From assembly GCF_009730915.1 (NCBI RefSeq), contig NC_052487.1, positions 806,001 to 870,000 on the forward strand: a stretch of DNA of 64,000 nucleotides, read 5' to 3'. The notes below the pieces were generated by a model that saw only the letters and a program-made list of their open reading frames with translations, had not been told where the DNA came from and made no database searches. Position numbers and translations under genes: made by a program. Below are positions 25,693-37,356 of this stretch, one piece after another; position 1 is the first letter of the stretch; every line of letters begins with the position of its first letter. Origin of the DNA: Dioscorea cayenensis subsp. rotundata (Eukaryota > Streptophyta > Magnoliopsida > Dioscoreales > Dioscoreaceae).

Positions 25693-28308
25693 TCATGACA
25701 GGAATGATGCAGTGATGGCATCCTTCTTTATTATATGAGGGTTGTTGTCAAGAAGAGCTTCAAGTGATCTGGCTTTCCTGTTCCTAACCCTGCCAGCTTC
25801 TTTTAACAACTCACCCAACCTTCTCTTTTCATCATCTACATCTGGGTTGGCAGTCCCAAGTTTCTCTTCCCTTATACCCACAACATATTCCAAGATCTCA
25901 ATGGCTTCATCTAATCTGCAAGATCATTCATAACAATACATCAATGTAAGTTTCTACCATGTATTATTACAGAGTTTACACATAAGATAACATATTAAAA
26001 ATATATATCTAAGATCATGCAGTAAAACAGGAAATTACACAGATGAACTTTAGGAAAATTAAGAAGGTAGCTAAGCAACAAAGTACACATGTAAAAGCTT
26101 AGAAAAGAAAAGGTAGCACCATTTAGCACACTTTAAAAAGCATGAAAAAGTAGACTTGAGATCAAGGGGAATAGAGAAATGACTGGCAGAGTCTTCATCA
26201 TTAAACTTTACACGGCCTTGCTTTGCATGGCATGTGCACCGACATTATCATTCAGACTATCAAGTTTGTGTTAACAAATTAATAAGAGATGATTATAATG
26301 ACTTGATGTGTATAATAAATGTAATTAAGAATGTATGACAATTAAAGGCCACATACCTTCCCATTGCATCATATGTTCCAGCAAGATTGCTGTAGACTCC
26401 GAGAGTGTCTGGATGATACGGTCCATACTCATGTTCTAGTATGACCCGGGCTTCCTCAAAGAGATCGGCAGCTTCATTTATCGCATACCTCTGTACACAA
26501 GCTAATCCCATCTGGTTCAAAGCAATGCCGAAGAAAGCAGACTTTTTCTCCCCACATGCCCGTAATTTTGTGACTGCATTCTTGAAAGAGGCATAAGACT
26601 CGGTGTAATTCCCTCTGATATAGTATAGGACCCCCATCTGTGCCTCAATACCAGCAATTGTATTCTGCTGACCAGGAGCATTGTTATATATCTTTAAGGC
26701 CCTTTTCAGCAATTTCAGTGCTTCCTCATGCTCATTCATAGATTCATACAAGGCAGAAACATCGGTGAGACCACTAGCAATTTCCTCTGGTGTGGTTCCT
26801 GGGAGAGGCCTTCCGTATATCTTAAGGGCATTCTCACAGTAAGACCGGGATTCCTTGAGCTTCCCTATCTTAAGATACAAATCAGCAAGACGGACAAACA
26901 CAGAAGCAACAGTTGGATGGCTTTCCCCTTTAATGGACTTGAAAATGGTTGCCGCTTTTTGATATGCAAAGATGGCCTCATCGTATCGAGCCAAAGCTAA
27001 ATAAGCATCTCCTATGCTGCAATCCACAGAAGCAACATCTATTTCTTGGCCATTTGATGCCATAGCCATGCTGGCCAAGACCAGATGCTCAAGAGCTGCT
27101 TCATGATCACCCTTTGTATCACAAATAAGACCCATTAGCCTCCTGTCTGCAGTTTCATCAAGAGATGATGGAGCACCATTCTCTTTGTGTATGTCGAGGG
27201 CCATTTGACACAACTTCTCTGCCTCGTCAAACTGCAGCGCTTGCACATGAGCTTCAGCGAGATACCGACAAGTTTCACCAACTCTTGGATCCATATCACC
27301 CAAAGTCTGCTTCTGAATGTCTAAGCCATTGCTGTAACACTGCAAAGAACTCTCCACCTGCCCCAGCATGGCAAAAGTATCACCCAATTGCATGCATCCG
27401 GAGAATTTAGCAAGAGCATGATCCTGCCCTTGTTCCAATACAGGAATGTCAATTGATTGTTCAAGAACAGGGATAGCCTGCCCATACTGTCCTAAACTGC
27501 AATGTATTGCAGCCACAACATGCAAACTCATTACTAGATCCAAACTTGGTTTCCCGGCCGTCCGTTTTTCAAAAGATTTTACTGCTTTCAATGCATACTT
27601 CAGGGCCCTCCGCGGATTATCTGATGAAATCAACTCCCTTGCATGCTTAAGCCAATAAGAGCCAAGATCTTTATTCTCAAGTCCTTCTTCCAATGAATTC
27701 TCATTCCCATTCTGTAATTTATCCTCTCCCGGTGAAGAATTTTCTTGTTTCTTTACATGATTGATTCCTCTCTTGCTCACAATGCTATCAGCTTTTCCAT
27801 GGGACACCTTGCTTTTTGGACTGGCTCTTGTTGAAGAATCAGACTCTAGCTGTGATCGATTGGCCCTCTTTGACTTCTTTGATGATATGGACGACTTGCT
27901 GGGAGATTGGATCTTGTTTCCTTTCTCAGACTTCAAACTTGATGACCCATTTCCAGCATCTACAACCACCACATTTGTACTGACTTCTTCTTCATCTTCC
28001 ACTATCTCCCCAACCTTCATGTCCCCACCGACAAGATGACGCAACTCCGAATCGATCCTTGATTCATCACCATCAGATCCATAGCTGTCTTGTGAAGGTG
28101 ACCCATCACCTGAGCTCTCTAGTTCACATACATTGTCATAAAGCTGTTCTATGGATGTATTCACACAACCCTCCACTGGTAGGTCAATCCCTTCACTTTG
28201 AGGACTCTGGGAGGACTTGGGCAAGGATAAATTCTCTTTCATATGTGAAGTTTCAGACCCATTCAATGCCTCATTCCCATCAACACCATCCACTATAATT
28301 CCAGGCAT
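25693..28308 (-). CDS. KLCR1: Kinesin light chain-related TPR protein (KLCR/CMU family)
   Basis: Tetratricopeptide protein related to Arabidopsis KLCR/CMU (cellulose synthase-microtubule uncoupling) proteins, which sit along cortical microtubules, bind IQD proteins and help to keep cellulose synthase tracks in place. Two coding exons, 28308-26357 and 25915-25693, join in frame to 724 residues. The first 210 residues are acidic and Ser/Lys-rich, with a low-complexity SPSKSSISSKKSKR patch, and look disordered. From about residue 215 to 670 there are at least ten TPR-like helical pairs in the kinesin-light-chain style, for example ALKYALKAVKSFEKR, GTYDAMGRLDEAIEILEYVV and the repeated YxxAI/LxxxxxAL pattern. 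No kinesin motor domain is present. The C-terminal end RNRKARSLEALLDNN is family-like. The assignment to the KLCR group is firm, but the exact paralogue is not. Confidence 0.93.
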
Positions 28309-28462
28309 TGCTGGAACACTAAATTTTCACAAGATTGATGAAGAGTTGATACTCAAAAGTCTGATACAAACAACACTGCAAAGCATTTCATAGTGAAACA
28401 CAAAACCATCAAACTTTTGATCTATAATTTAACCTAGAAAAATTAATCAAATCTAGAAACAA

Positions 28463-28507
28463 AACTTCTCTCTTTCTCTCTTTCTCTCTTTCTCTCTTTC
28501 TCTCTTT
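28463..28507. repeat. (TTTCTCTC)n repeat in the KLCR 5' UTR intron
   Basis: About five tandem copies of an 8-bp pyrimidine unit lie inside the proposed leader intron. Confidence 0.85.
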
Positions 28508-28887
28508 CATGGAACAAAAAATAAAGAACCAAATCAACAAGAGGGATCTCTTTTTGTAGAATAAACCAACAAATAAATATTAATTCAACCCTAAAACATC
28601 CAAAAATCCAACCTTTTGATCTTCAAACAACAGCATGTAGAGCACCAATGCAATCAATTATAATCACAAAATCCACAACTAAACCATCGAAAAACCACGA
28701 AATCAAAGAAACACACATCGAGACCATCAAGTCAAGACAAGAAGAACAAGGGGGCAAAAAAACACAAAACTCCAATCAAAGGAGAAACAAATCAAACAAT
28801 TCCATACTTCAAGCAAAACACTTGAATCCAAACGCATAAGAAACAAAGAAAACACTTCAACAAAAAGGCATAAATCGAGAGCTCGTA

Positions 28888-28974
28888 CCTCTAGAACCCC
28901 GCCATTAGAGAGAAAGCTGCGAGCTTTTCCCTCCTCCGGAGACAAAGCGAATGAAAACAGAGCTCTTTTATATA
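28888..28974 (-). promoter_or_regulatory. KLCR promoter TATA box and 5' UTR exon
   Basis: On the minus strand a TATATAAAAG box (28974-28965) is followed by a short untranslated exon ending at the donor AGAG/GTACGA at 28889. The start codon is in the next exon, after an AG near 28312. The intron between them (about 28316-28888) carries the TTTCTCTC repeat at 28463-28507. Confidence 0.6.
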
Positions 28975-29668
28975 TTGAAACAACACAAGGCATTGGGAGG
29001 GAGACGAAGGGTACATACGTAATTTCAACCAACAAAGTGAATTTACTTATAATTTAATAAATAATAAAATAATAAAATAATAAAATAATTAGTGTTTGGT
29101 GCCGAAGCAAAGCTTGATGTGGACCTCTCTGCCACCACCTTTTCTAATTTTTCTTTTTATTAAATAATTTTACTTTGAGTAATTATATCATGCAGTAAAA
29201 TGACAACTTTACCCTTTTCTACCATTTAATGACTTGTCAACCGTCAGATTAGATCAACATAGCTCAACACAGGATGGCATTAATGTGATGTTTAGAAGAA
29301 TGAGAAGAGTTAGTGAAATGACAGATGTAACCTTGATTGAAGAGTGAAATGGAGATGGATGATAAGGACATAATGGGGATAGATGGTAGTGTGATGGGAC
29401 AGTCAGCTACTGGGGGGACCAAACACACGGAGGGGAAAATTTTAAGTACTGAGATTGCCCTTCAAGACAAAGTTTGGGACAAAATTAGCTGGCTTTTTCA
29501 ATGTTTAGGTGCCACTAATTTTAACTTTCACACTCTTTGATTCCAAGTAAATTCTTACTTAAGGTACATGACATCTCTTCTAAGTAATAATGTTTTTTTT
29601 ATTATCATTAAAAAAACTCACATGCACTGAAATAAAAAAAGATAAAAATAGTACACAGTAAAATAGAG

Positions 29669-29699
<31 letters not shown>

Positions 29700-29703
29700 G
29701 TAA

Positions 29704-30510
29704 AAATTACTGTTAGTACCTGAAAATTTTAAAACTTCTCAAACAACCCCTCCGATATTTGAATTTTTCAGACAATTTTTTTTTGTTTCAGTACACTTTC
29801 TTTTCAGTCATTACAGCTCATTCCACCAGTTTATTCTATCTTACAACATGTATCTCTTGTTTAATAATTATAGTTTTTATTTAACATAACGTGTTTACGT
29901 GTAACCACACAAATTTTATTTAATATGTTACCTTTTTCATTTAATATTTGGTTTTTCTATATAATATCTGAACTTTCCGTTTAATATTATGTGTTTCTTT
30001 TTAAAAAACTGAGGGTTATTTCTGTCAACATCAGCTACTTTTATATTCCTGAGGAAAGGCCAAACAAAGGGGACAACGAATAGGAGAAATAGAAGTTTGG
30101 GCTCTAGAGGGATTTGGGGTAGCTCATATTTTATAAGAGGTGCTTACTTATAAATCTGATCATATTAAAGCTTGTCAAAGAGGTACTTGGTGCTAAAATT
30201 ATTTGAAGAACAATACCTAACCCCAAAGATACTCCAGAATCCTTTCGATTGCTCGTTCGAGAACTACTATTTTTGGCTTTGGAACTGAATCATTTCCTCG
30301 TATCTGAAAAGAATTTCCAGATTAATAGGAAGAAAGCTTGGTCTGAATGAATCAGAATTTATATTCTATAATTTACTAGTATAAAAATCAATAATTTCGA
30401 ATTGGATAAGCTGTCAGAAAAACGAAGATTTTTTTTAAGAATATCCAAATTTGAGAGGGCTAAGTATTCATTAAAAAAACTTTCAAGGGGTTTTTGGTAA
30501 TTACAAATTA
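29704..30510. mobile_element. Possible decayed inverted-repeat element
   Basis: The left edge (about 29704-29790) and the reverse complement of the right edge (about 30430-30510) show loose similarity: both begin with AATTAC and go through CC-TGAAA-TTTT, CCCTC and ATTTG blocks. Both edges abut (TTA)n-rich DNA. The similarity is partial and the element is a weak call. The interior includes a plastid-derived segment. Confidence 0.3.
30047..30425 (+). pseudogene. Nuclear plastid DNA: rpoB 3' end and rpoC1 5' end
   Basis: The plus strand matches what I know of chloroplast rpoB from the [20 protein letters not shown] region through [18 protein letters not shown] to [13 protein letters not shown], followed by the normal rpoB-rpoC1 spacer (GAATGAATCAGAATTT) and the first codons of rpoC1 (TATAAAAATCAATAATTTCG, then AATTGGAT). 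The copy carries small deletions, substitutions and in-frame stops, for example in HILQEML, so it is a decayed NUPT and not a gene. The order of the two gene parts matches the plastid operon. Judged by eye, similarity is roughly 85 percent, which suggests an old transfer. Confidence 0.88.
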
Positions 30511-31642
30511 TTATTATTATGGACGTTAATTATTATTAAAAATTGAAAATGGTGTGGGTTTAGAAATTAGAAGAGAAGTGTTTGATGATAAACCCAAAAT
30601 ATTGGCGGGAAGTCATAGTCAAAGGCAGGCAACGTACATCAAAGTTTAGATGCTTATCCGGAAAGCGAGTGACCTGCCACCCGCTACGTGGTGGTTCGAT
30701 GATTTATTGGACGGTCCAGATTTGATATATTCATTATAGCTTGGATTTCTTTTTTTTTGCATACCTTGTTAATATATTTTATTGTAGAATGCTTGCTTGA
30801 TATATTTTAGCTATGATCCACTAAAGTGCTTGATTTCATAATTTTTTTTTAAGGTTATAATGTTAACAAATTACCCCAAATATAGCTCTGGGAAATTATT
30901 TTTAGATTATAATGTTTTTTTTTATGTAATTAAATCTAATGCAAACATGTTTCAATTTAATTCATTTACTTAGTCAACCTTATCCCAATCACATTGGTTT
31001 CAGCTTTTTTATTTTTTACTTTTTAAAATAAATGTGAATGAGCCACAATGACCAGTGTATCAAATACTGAGCAAACCTAATAGATAAAGTATTTTTTTTT
31101 CATACATACTATAGATGTTCAAATTCCACTCAAGAGTTCACTATACGTGAATGGTAAGGGTCCCTACATGCACAGGGTATCACTAAAAAAAATCTTGGTA
31201 CTAGATTGGTCCTCTATTATGGAAAGGCACGGCTAGACAATACACTGATTATTGCATTTGTTGTATTTTGTCAAAAAAAAAACTCTCAATTATTGTCTTG
31301 GAACGAAAGAAATGTACTCTACTTTTCTATTGTAGACGGTTTTTCAAAAAATTTTTTCTCAAAAAATTAATATAATAAAAAATAAAGAAGAACAGAGAAA
31401 AAAACATTTTAGACAATGTCAAATCATTATCACCTCAATAACTCAGCGGTAAAACACTTTTATAGTAATAAAAAATATGTATAATATTGTTTTTTTAAAA
31501 AATAATAATGTGAAATGAAATCAAGGGAACTGACCAAGTTATAAAACCAAATAATAAAATATTTATTATTACATGTATCTATTTATTTATGTATTTATTT
31601 TCTGTATATATATATATATATAATGTAGAATGAAATCAACAT

Positions 31643-33362
31643 TTATTTTAATAAATCTTGAGAACGAAAGGCATCAATATTTCTAGACATAGACTTATTA
31701 AGACCGGGTGCTGACGTGGCCAAGGCACTACTCATGAACAAACTTTTAGGCGAAGTAGTATGGGAACGATAGAGTCTAGTGAACTCAACACACTGTCTTA
31801 TGATGGAGAGAGCTGTGAAGTTAGTGTCATGGTCATTCTTAATGGTGGTGGGATGATGAATGCTTATGTTTGGGCTTGCTGTGTAGTTCTCAACGAAATA
31901 TACACAGTCTGTTCTGGCTCTGAAGGCTACTTCTCTTTGTAGCTCTTCCGTTTGCTTCATGTTCCTTAATACTCTCTTGTGTGTTAGCACCACCACCACA
32001 TGAAGCCCTGTCACATTCCTTAATTAATTACTCTCTGTTACTTTCAAATTAAGTTTATGTATATTTCATAACTAGACAATTAGTTTTGATTTTTTAACAG
32101 GGGAAAACTTCACATATTAATTCATCTTAATTATAAGAATGCTCACTCTACTTTATTAAAAATAGTTACATAAGAAGTACTTGCAAGAAAAATATATATG
32201 TGTTTAATTAGTTTTTCTTCACCTTCACTTCTTTTATATATATATATATATATAAATAAATCATTATTTTATTAATTACAATGAATCAATCCTTACTGAC
32301 ATCCCCATCTATATAATACATGTGATACATAGTGATTTAAACATTTTACCAAAAATAAAAAATAAAAATAATTACATAAAACCAGAGTGAGAAACAAAAA
32401 CATAATTTAATAGTTTTCTAATTTACTTGTATTTAAAACGTGTTTGTCGTAAATTTTTTTAAAAAAAAATTAGAGTGAAAAATGAGAAAATTAACACAAA
32501 ACTGACAAATAAAAATATACCAGTAATTGCAATAATTTATCTATTTTTTTTTAAAAAAATATACCACTAATTTACCAAAAGTAAAATGGGACTAAAAAAA
32601 AAATATATTAATTATTTGAAAATATATATTTTTTTATCTATGAAAAAAAATTAATTGGTTTTGAGAAACACCTCCAAAGTCCAAACAAAGAAACACCAAT
32701 TCAAGTATTCAACATAATTAATATTAATTAAAATTATTTTTACTCTAATCAAAATCTTATATATTTATATATATAAATAAGTAAATGAGAGAGGGGCCCA
32801 CACCTCGTTCACGAACAACGCTGGCAATATCAGTGAGCTTCTTCACCGCGATGGCCCGTTCCTTCAACGATCCCGAACACCGGAACACCAGAATAACGCA
32901 CTCCGGCGCCGGAGTTCCGACGATGGCCGCTTCCACGTCAGCACGCGTCATCCCTGCCGCATCCGGAAGCGGAGGTCCGTCAATGAGATCCACTGCCACC
33001 GGCTCCACCCCGGCTCCGCCGGGGTCCGCCACAAAGGCGCGTACGATGCGCGATGATTGAGATACCGGCGCGGCGCCGGGCGGCGCGGTCTCAGCGCGGA
33101 GGAGGAGGATGGGATCGGATTCGGAGGCTAGGGCACGGCAAGCAGTGTTGAGAAAGCTGCTCTTGCCTTGGGATCGGAACCCCATGATGAGAATGGACGG
33201 CGGACGAGGGAGGAGGGGTTGGAGAGCTTCGCGGATCTGGCGGCGGAGAGCGGAGAGGGAGATTTCCCGGCGGATTCGGCGGATGAAGAGGAACGTCGCT
33301 GTGGCGGTGATGGCGCTGGCGGTGAATCGGAGAAGAAGAGTCATTGGGATTTTGGGAAGCAT
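31643..33362 (-). CDS. Plant P-loop NTPase/GTPase-like protein, uncharacterised
   Basis: Two exons, 33362-32804 and 32007-31643, join in frame (split codon in RERG|LHVVVVLTHKR) to 307 residues. The N-terminus has a hydrophobic stretch (LLLRFTASAITATATFLFI, about 8-26) followed by basic residues, suggesting a membrane anchor or organelle signal. A Walker A motif GFRSQGKSS lies at about 59-67, then a DLIDG that may be the DxxG switch, and ERGLHVVVVLTHKR where GTPases carry the NKxD-type strand. The C-terminal 100 residues have no feature I recognise. Exon 1 is very GC-rich and exon 2 ordinary, a gradient common in monocot genes. The start at 33362 is the first ATG in this frame; no earlier ATG is in frame. 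The function is unknown; a dynamin-like or septin-like role cannot be claimed. Confidence 0.8.
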
Positions 33363-33377
33363 GATGGCTTTTCTCAA

Positions 33378-34810
33378 TTTAGGGAAAAGTTTGGGGGGTT
33401 AAATGGAAATTTGGCAGAAGAGTTAAAAGACTCTTATTAAGAGTGCATTGAGGTTTGTTTTTCAATGTGATATTTAAATATGATAAACAATTAAATGAGG
33501 GACCAAAGAATAAAGGTTGTTGTGGAGATTAAGGTAACAAGAAAGGATTTAGTTCTTTTCTTCGTTCTTAGTACTAACTTTTTTCTTCTTCTTTTTTTTT
33601 TAATTTCTTTTTATTAGTCTTTTTAATGTAATTTAGAATTAAAAATATTTCTTTTTTTGAATTTAGAATATGGCCAATACCGGTATGACCACTGAGCACT
33701 CCGGTGACCCTGAGAGCAACTTACCTTGGGAGTAATCTCCTATCTTCTGTAGCATCTGTGTCTCCATGCCCTTTTTGTTTTTTTTTGTTATTTTTTTTTC
33801 TGGTGAGATTTCAATATCTTTCCAGTTGTATCGTTCATTCCTTCCCCTATTCTCTTCTCTTTTCTTTTTTCAGAGTTTTTCCTGTTTTATTGTTCTTTTT
33901 ATTTCAATAAAACTATGGTTTATCCATATTTATTTAAAAAAAAATAATACTGATAAGGAAGTGTGAGTGACACCGAAAACAAGGAGGTTTCCACCCAAAA
34001 CAAGGACCAGTTTTTTTCATTGCTTTCAATCAAGGTTTGCTAACACATTCCTCCTATTCTGTCTTCTAATAAATCTTTTTTACTTATACATGTGGTTATT
34101 CATCTTTAGAAAAAAAAAACAGACAAAAATATGATCTAGTTATAAAATTTTATTACTGGTAGATATAGGTTTAAAAACTTTCGTTTGAATTGGATCTAGT
34201 AATGTATAATATTGTTGAAAGATTTAGAATTTAAAAATATGAAGTGAAAATAAATTTGATATACGAAAACTTCAGTGTGAAAATTAATGTTTTTAAATAT
34301 TAATTTTGAGTTGAAACTAGTACTTTAGTAGGGGATAGGGCATTCTTGGGAATGGAGGAATAGACTTTTGACTTCAAAGCCAATGAATAAGTGACTTTTA
34401 TTTTAAATTAAGCAACTAACTTAGCATTATCTTAATTTAAATATTACTCCATTTAGCTAAAATAAAGTTAATTAACTATGTTATTTTTTTTAAAAAAAAA
34501 ATATAAATTAATTAAAAAAAATTAAATTTTTTTATATTTTTTTAAAAGATCAAATTGGACATCAATTCCACCTGGCAATCATGCATGCAAAGGCATCATC
34601 CTTGCTGGAGATTTCACATGCATATCACTACACCTCTAATTTCCCCTAAACACCCTTAACAAATCTCAAAATCTCATTAGCTCAAACCTTGGTTCTCTTG
34701 TCATTCTGATGATTGTAAGGGTTAATAATGTCATTTTATTTGCTTTCCATTCACTAAACCCGCCCTTTTCCCTCCTGGTCCACGATGCCGCCGCGATCGA
34801 AACCTCATCG
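33378..34810. other. Divergent promoter region between P-loop and GT47 genes
   Basis: About 1.4 kb separates the two divergent genes. It contains a LINE-like tail (33690-33945) and AT-rich DNA. No gene is supported. Confidence 0.6.
33690..33945 (+). mobile_element. LINE-like 3' tail fragment
   Basis: The stretch moves from mixed sequence into T-rich DNA and ends in TTTCAATAAAACTATGGTTT followed by ATCC and then an A-run with AATAATA. The ending matches that near 25405-25430. It fits a 5'-truncated L1-type insertion with a short poly-A tail. A target duplication was not found. Confidence 0.4.
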
Positions 34811-37356
34811 ATGGCGGCGCGCCGGCTCCGGGGATGCTCCGGCGGTGGTTGGAGGGTCCTCACCCTCGCCATGGCAGCGGTGGCTACTGCCATAGTAGCC
34901 GTTCTTCGCCTGGTACTCTCTGCTCCGCTCCCAATTACCTCCCTTTCCGACTCCAGCTTATCCCCCGTTCCTGGTGCCGTTCCCAATGTCTCCTTAGCCC
35001 TAGGTCTTGCTCCTCGTCCGATTTCCTCTGATCCCCCATTGAATTTCGCTTTTGCTACTCCGGTGGCCTCGCCGCCGCCGCCTGTTCTTGTTCATCTGCC
35101 TTCTGGGGATGTGAATTCTGGCTCTGCGTACTCAGTGGTGAAGGTTGATTCCAGTGATCAAAAGCCACGGCTTGTGGAACCAAAGGTGATTGTTTGATTG
35201 CTTGATTGCTTGATTCTTGATTTGCAGGCGAGTCAGTGTTTTTCAGGAGGAAATTTGATCACTTTTTGTCAATTTACTTGTTCAGGAGCCTGTTCAGTTA
35301 TTGACAAAAGATCGAGAGCTTATTTATGCGAAGAGGGAAATCGGCCGAGCGCCTCTTGTTTCCGATGATCCTGAGCTCTATGCGCCGCTCTTTCGGAACT
35401 TGTCTGTCTTCAAGAGGTGATAAAGTTGAGATTTTTATGTATTCAGTGTGATGCCAATTTATAGGATTTGAGATCCTTGATCTGAATATTGAGTTTTGCT
35501 TTGCTGGCGTTGTCCTGCTTCTAGAATTGATTGATGTTTCTTACCCTTTTCTTTTTTAAATTGTATTATCATTTTTTTTAATTAGATTCCAAAGTGACTT
35601 AGAAACTGACTTTGGGATTGTTCGCTTGAAATTCTTTGATATTTAGGAAAGATGATTGTTAGCTGAACATATGGAGAATCTAAGGGTGATTGAATTAAAT
35701 CTCTGAAAAGAAGAGATCAAAAGATAGTATCGATTATATAATTCGAGCTATCCAATAGCTATTTTATGTTTCCGAATTGTATGATTTTGCTTGATGGAAG
35801 ATATAATTAAATTTGATAGACAGCAGGACTATAGTTTGAACCAGTAATTCATGTTGTATGCCATGGCCCTCCATTGTAACTGGGCTTGATCACCTTTTTC
35901 TAATTGATGTTTGCCTTATGGACAGAGATGCCTAAAATTTAATCATGACTTTCTGTTTTTCAATTCTTCATCTTTCTTATTGCTTTATTAAGAGCATTTG
36001 TTTTTCAATTCACTTACCAGATGACAATATGTTACCAACTTATAATAAGTCATAGCTATATGAATTTGCTTAATCTTGAGTTAGTTCAGTCTCTGCAAGG
36101 TTTTGGACTTTGTGTTTCCATCAATCCTTTTTCATTCTGTTTCTAAATAACCTCTAATTGCTAATTTTTCAGGAGCTATGAGCTGATGGAAAAAATACTT
36201 AAAGTTTACATCTACCAGGAAGGGACAAGGCCTATTTTCCACCAACCGGATCTTAAAGGCATTTATGCTTCAGAGGGCTGGTTTATGAAATTGATGGAGG
36301 TAAACAAGCATTATGCGGTGAAGGATCCTCGTAAGGCTCACTTATTTTATCTGCCATATGGTTCACGCCAGCTTGAGCTTGCTCTTTACGTGCCTGACTC
36401 GCATCGTATGAAACCGCTGTCCCTCTTTCTGAAGAACTATGTGAATATGATTGCGGCAAAATACCCTTTCTGGAATCGGACAAAAGGATCTGATCATTTT
36501 CTAGTTGCTTGCCATGATTGGGTGAGTACATAGTACAGATAGTTTGCGATAACATTTTATGCTTGGAAACTACTTATAAAACCTTTCAAGTCCTAAAATT
36601 TTGCATCACTTCTCCATGTTCATTACTTGCTACTTTATCTTTTGGTTTCTTGTTTGTCTTTAGGGACCTTATACAACAAAAGAACATAATGAGCTTTGGA
36701 AAAACACTATTAAAGCCCTGTGCAATGCGGATGTATCTGAAGATGTATTCATTCGAGGAAAGGATGTGTCCCTCCCAGAAACAAATATCAGAAATCCTAG
36801 GCGGCCGCTGAGAGACATTGGAGGAAATCCAGTCTCCCAGAGATCTATCCTTGCATTCTTCGCAGGTAACATGCATGGCAGGGTGAGACCTGTCCTTCTC
36901 AAATATTGGGGAGGCAAAGATGAAGATATGAAAATTTACGGCCCGCTCCCAAACAGGGTGGCTAAAAAGATGTCTTATGCTCAACACATGAAGTCAAGCA
37001 AGTTCTGCATTTGCCCTATGGGTTTTGAAGTTAACAGCCCGAGAATTGTCGAGGCAATCTATTATGAATGTGTTCCAGTAATAATAGCCGATCATTTTGT
37101 TCCTCCTTTTGATGAAGTGCTGGATTGGAGCGCATTCTCTGTGATCGTAGCCGAGAATGATATACCAAATTTGAAGGACATATTGTTGGGTATTCCTCTC
37201 AGAAAATATATTTCCATGCAGACAAATGTAAAGAGATTGCAGAAACACTTTATGTGGCATGCCAGGCCAGTGAAGTATGATCTCTTCCACATGATTCTTC
37301 ACTCCATATGGTTTAATCGGTTGAACCAGATCGAAGCTCCGCCAGTGGATGTTTGA
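34811..37356 (+). CDS. GT47 exostosin-family glycosyltransferase
   Basis: Golgi type II membrane glycosyltransferase of the plant GT47 group that includes the Arabidopsis At5g03795 and At4g32790 type proteins. Four exons, 34811-35185, 35286-35416, 36173-36521 and 36664-37356, join in frame to 515 residues. A single membrane anchor (VLTLAMAAVATAIVAVLRLV) is near residues 15-35, followed by a Ser/Pro-rich stem. The exostosin domain runs from about 175 to 460 with KVYIYQEGTRPIFH, HLFYLPYGSRQLELALY, HFLVACHDWGPYTT, RSILAFFAGNMHGRVRPVLL, MKSSKFCICPMGFEVNSPRI and VEAIYYECVPVIIADHFVPP, all family hallmarks. The ATG at 34811 is preferred over the in-frame upstream one at 34709 because it precedes the basic MAARRLRG and the anchor. 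The donor and acceptor sugars cannot be told from sequence; cell-wall polysaccharide synthesis is likely. Confidence 0.93.

Larger units (their letters stand above)
28980..31642. other. Intergenic region between KLCR and P-loop genes
   Basis: No gene is supported here. It holds a (TTA)n run at 29669-29699, a possible inverted-repeat element at 29704-30510 with a plastid DNA fragment inside, and otherwise AT-rich sequence. Near 30601 TTGGCGGGAA resembles an E2F site, but no gene start was found beside it. Confidence 0.55.

Noticed and set aside
29337-29540. A 67-codon plus-strand open stretch
   Set aside because: No motif, no promoter signals and no homologue recognised; it lies in spacer upstream of the KLCR gene.
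30601-30612. E2F-like TTGGCGGGAA site
   Set aside because: No gene start was found within a reasonable distance, so a single short motif is not evidence of regulation.
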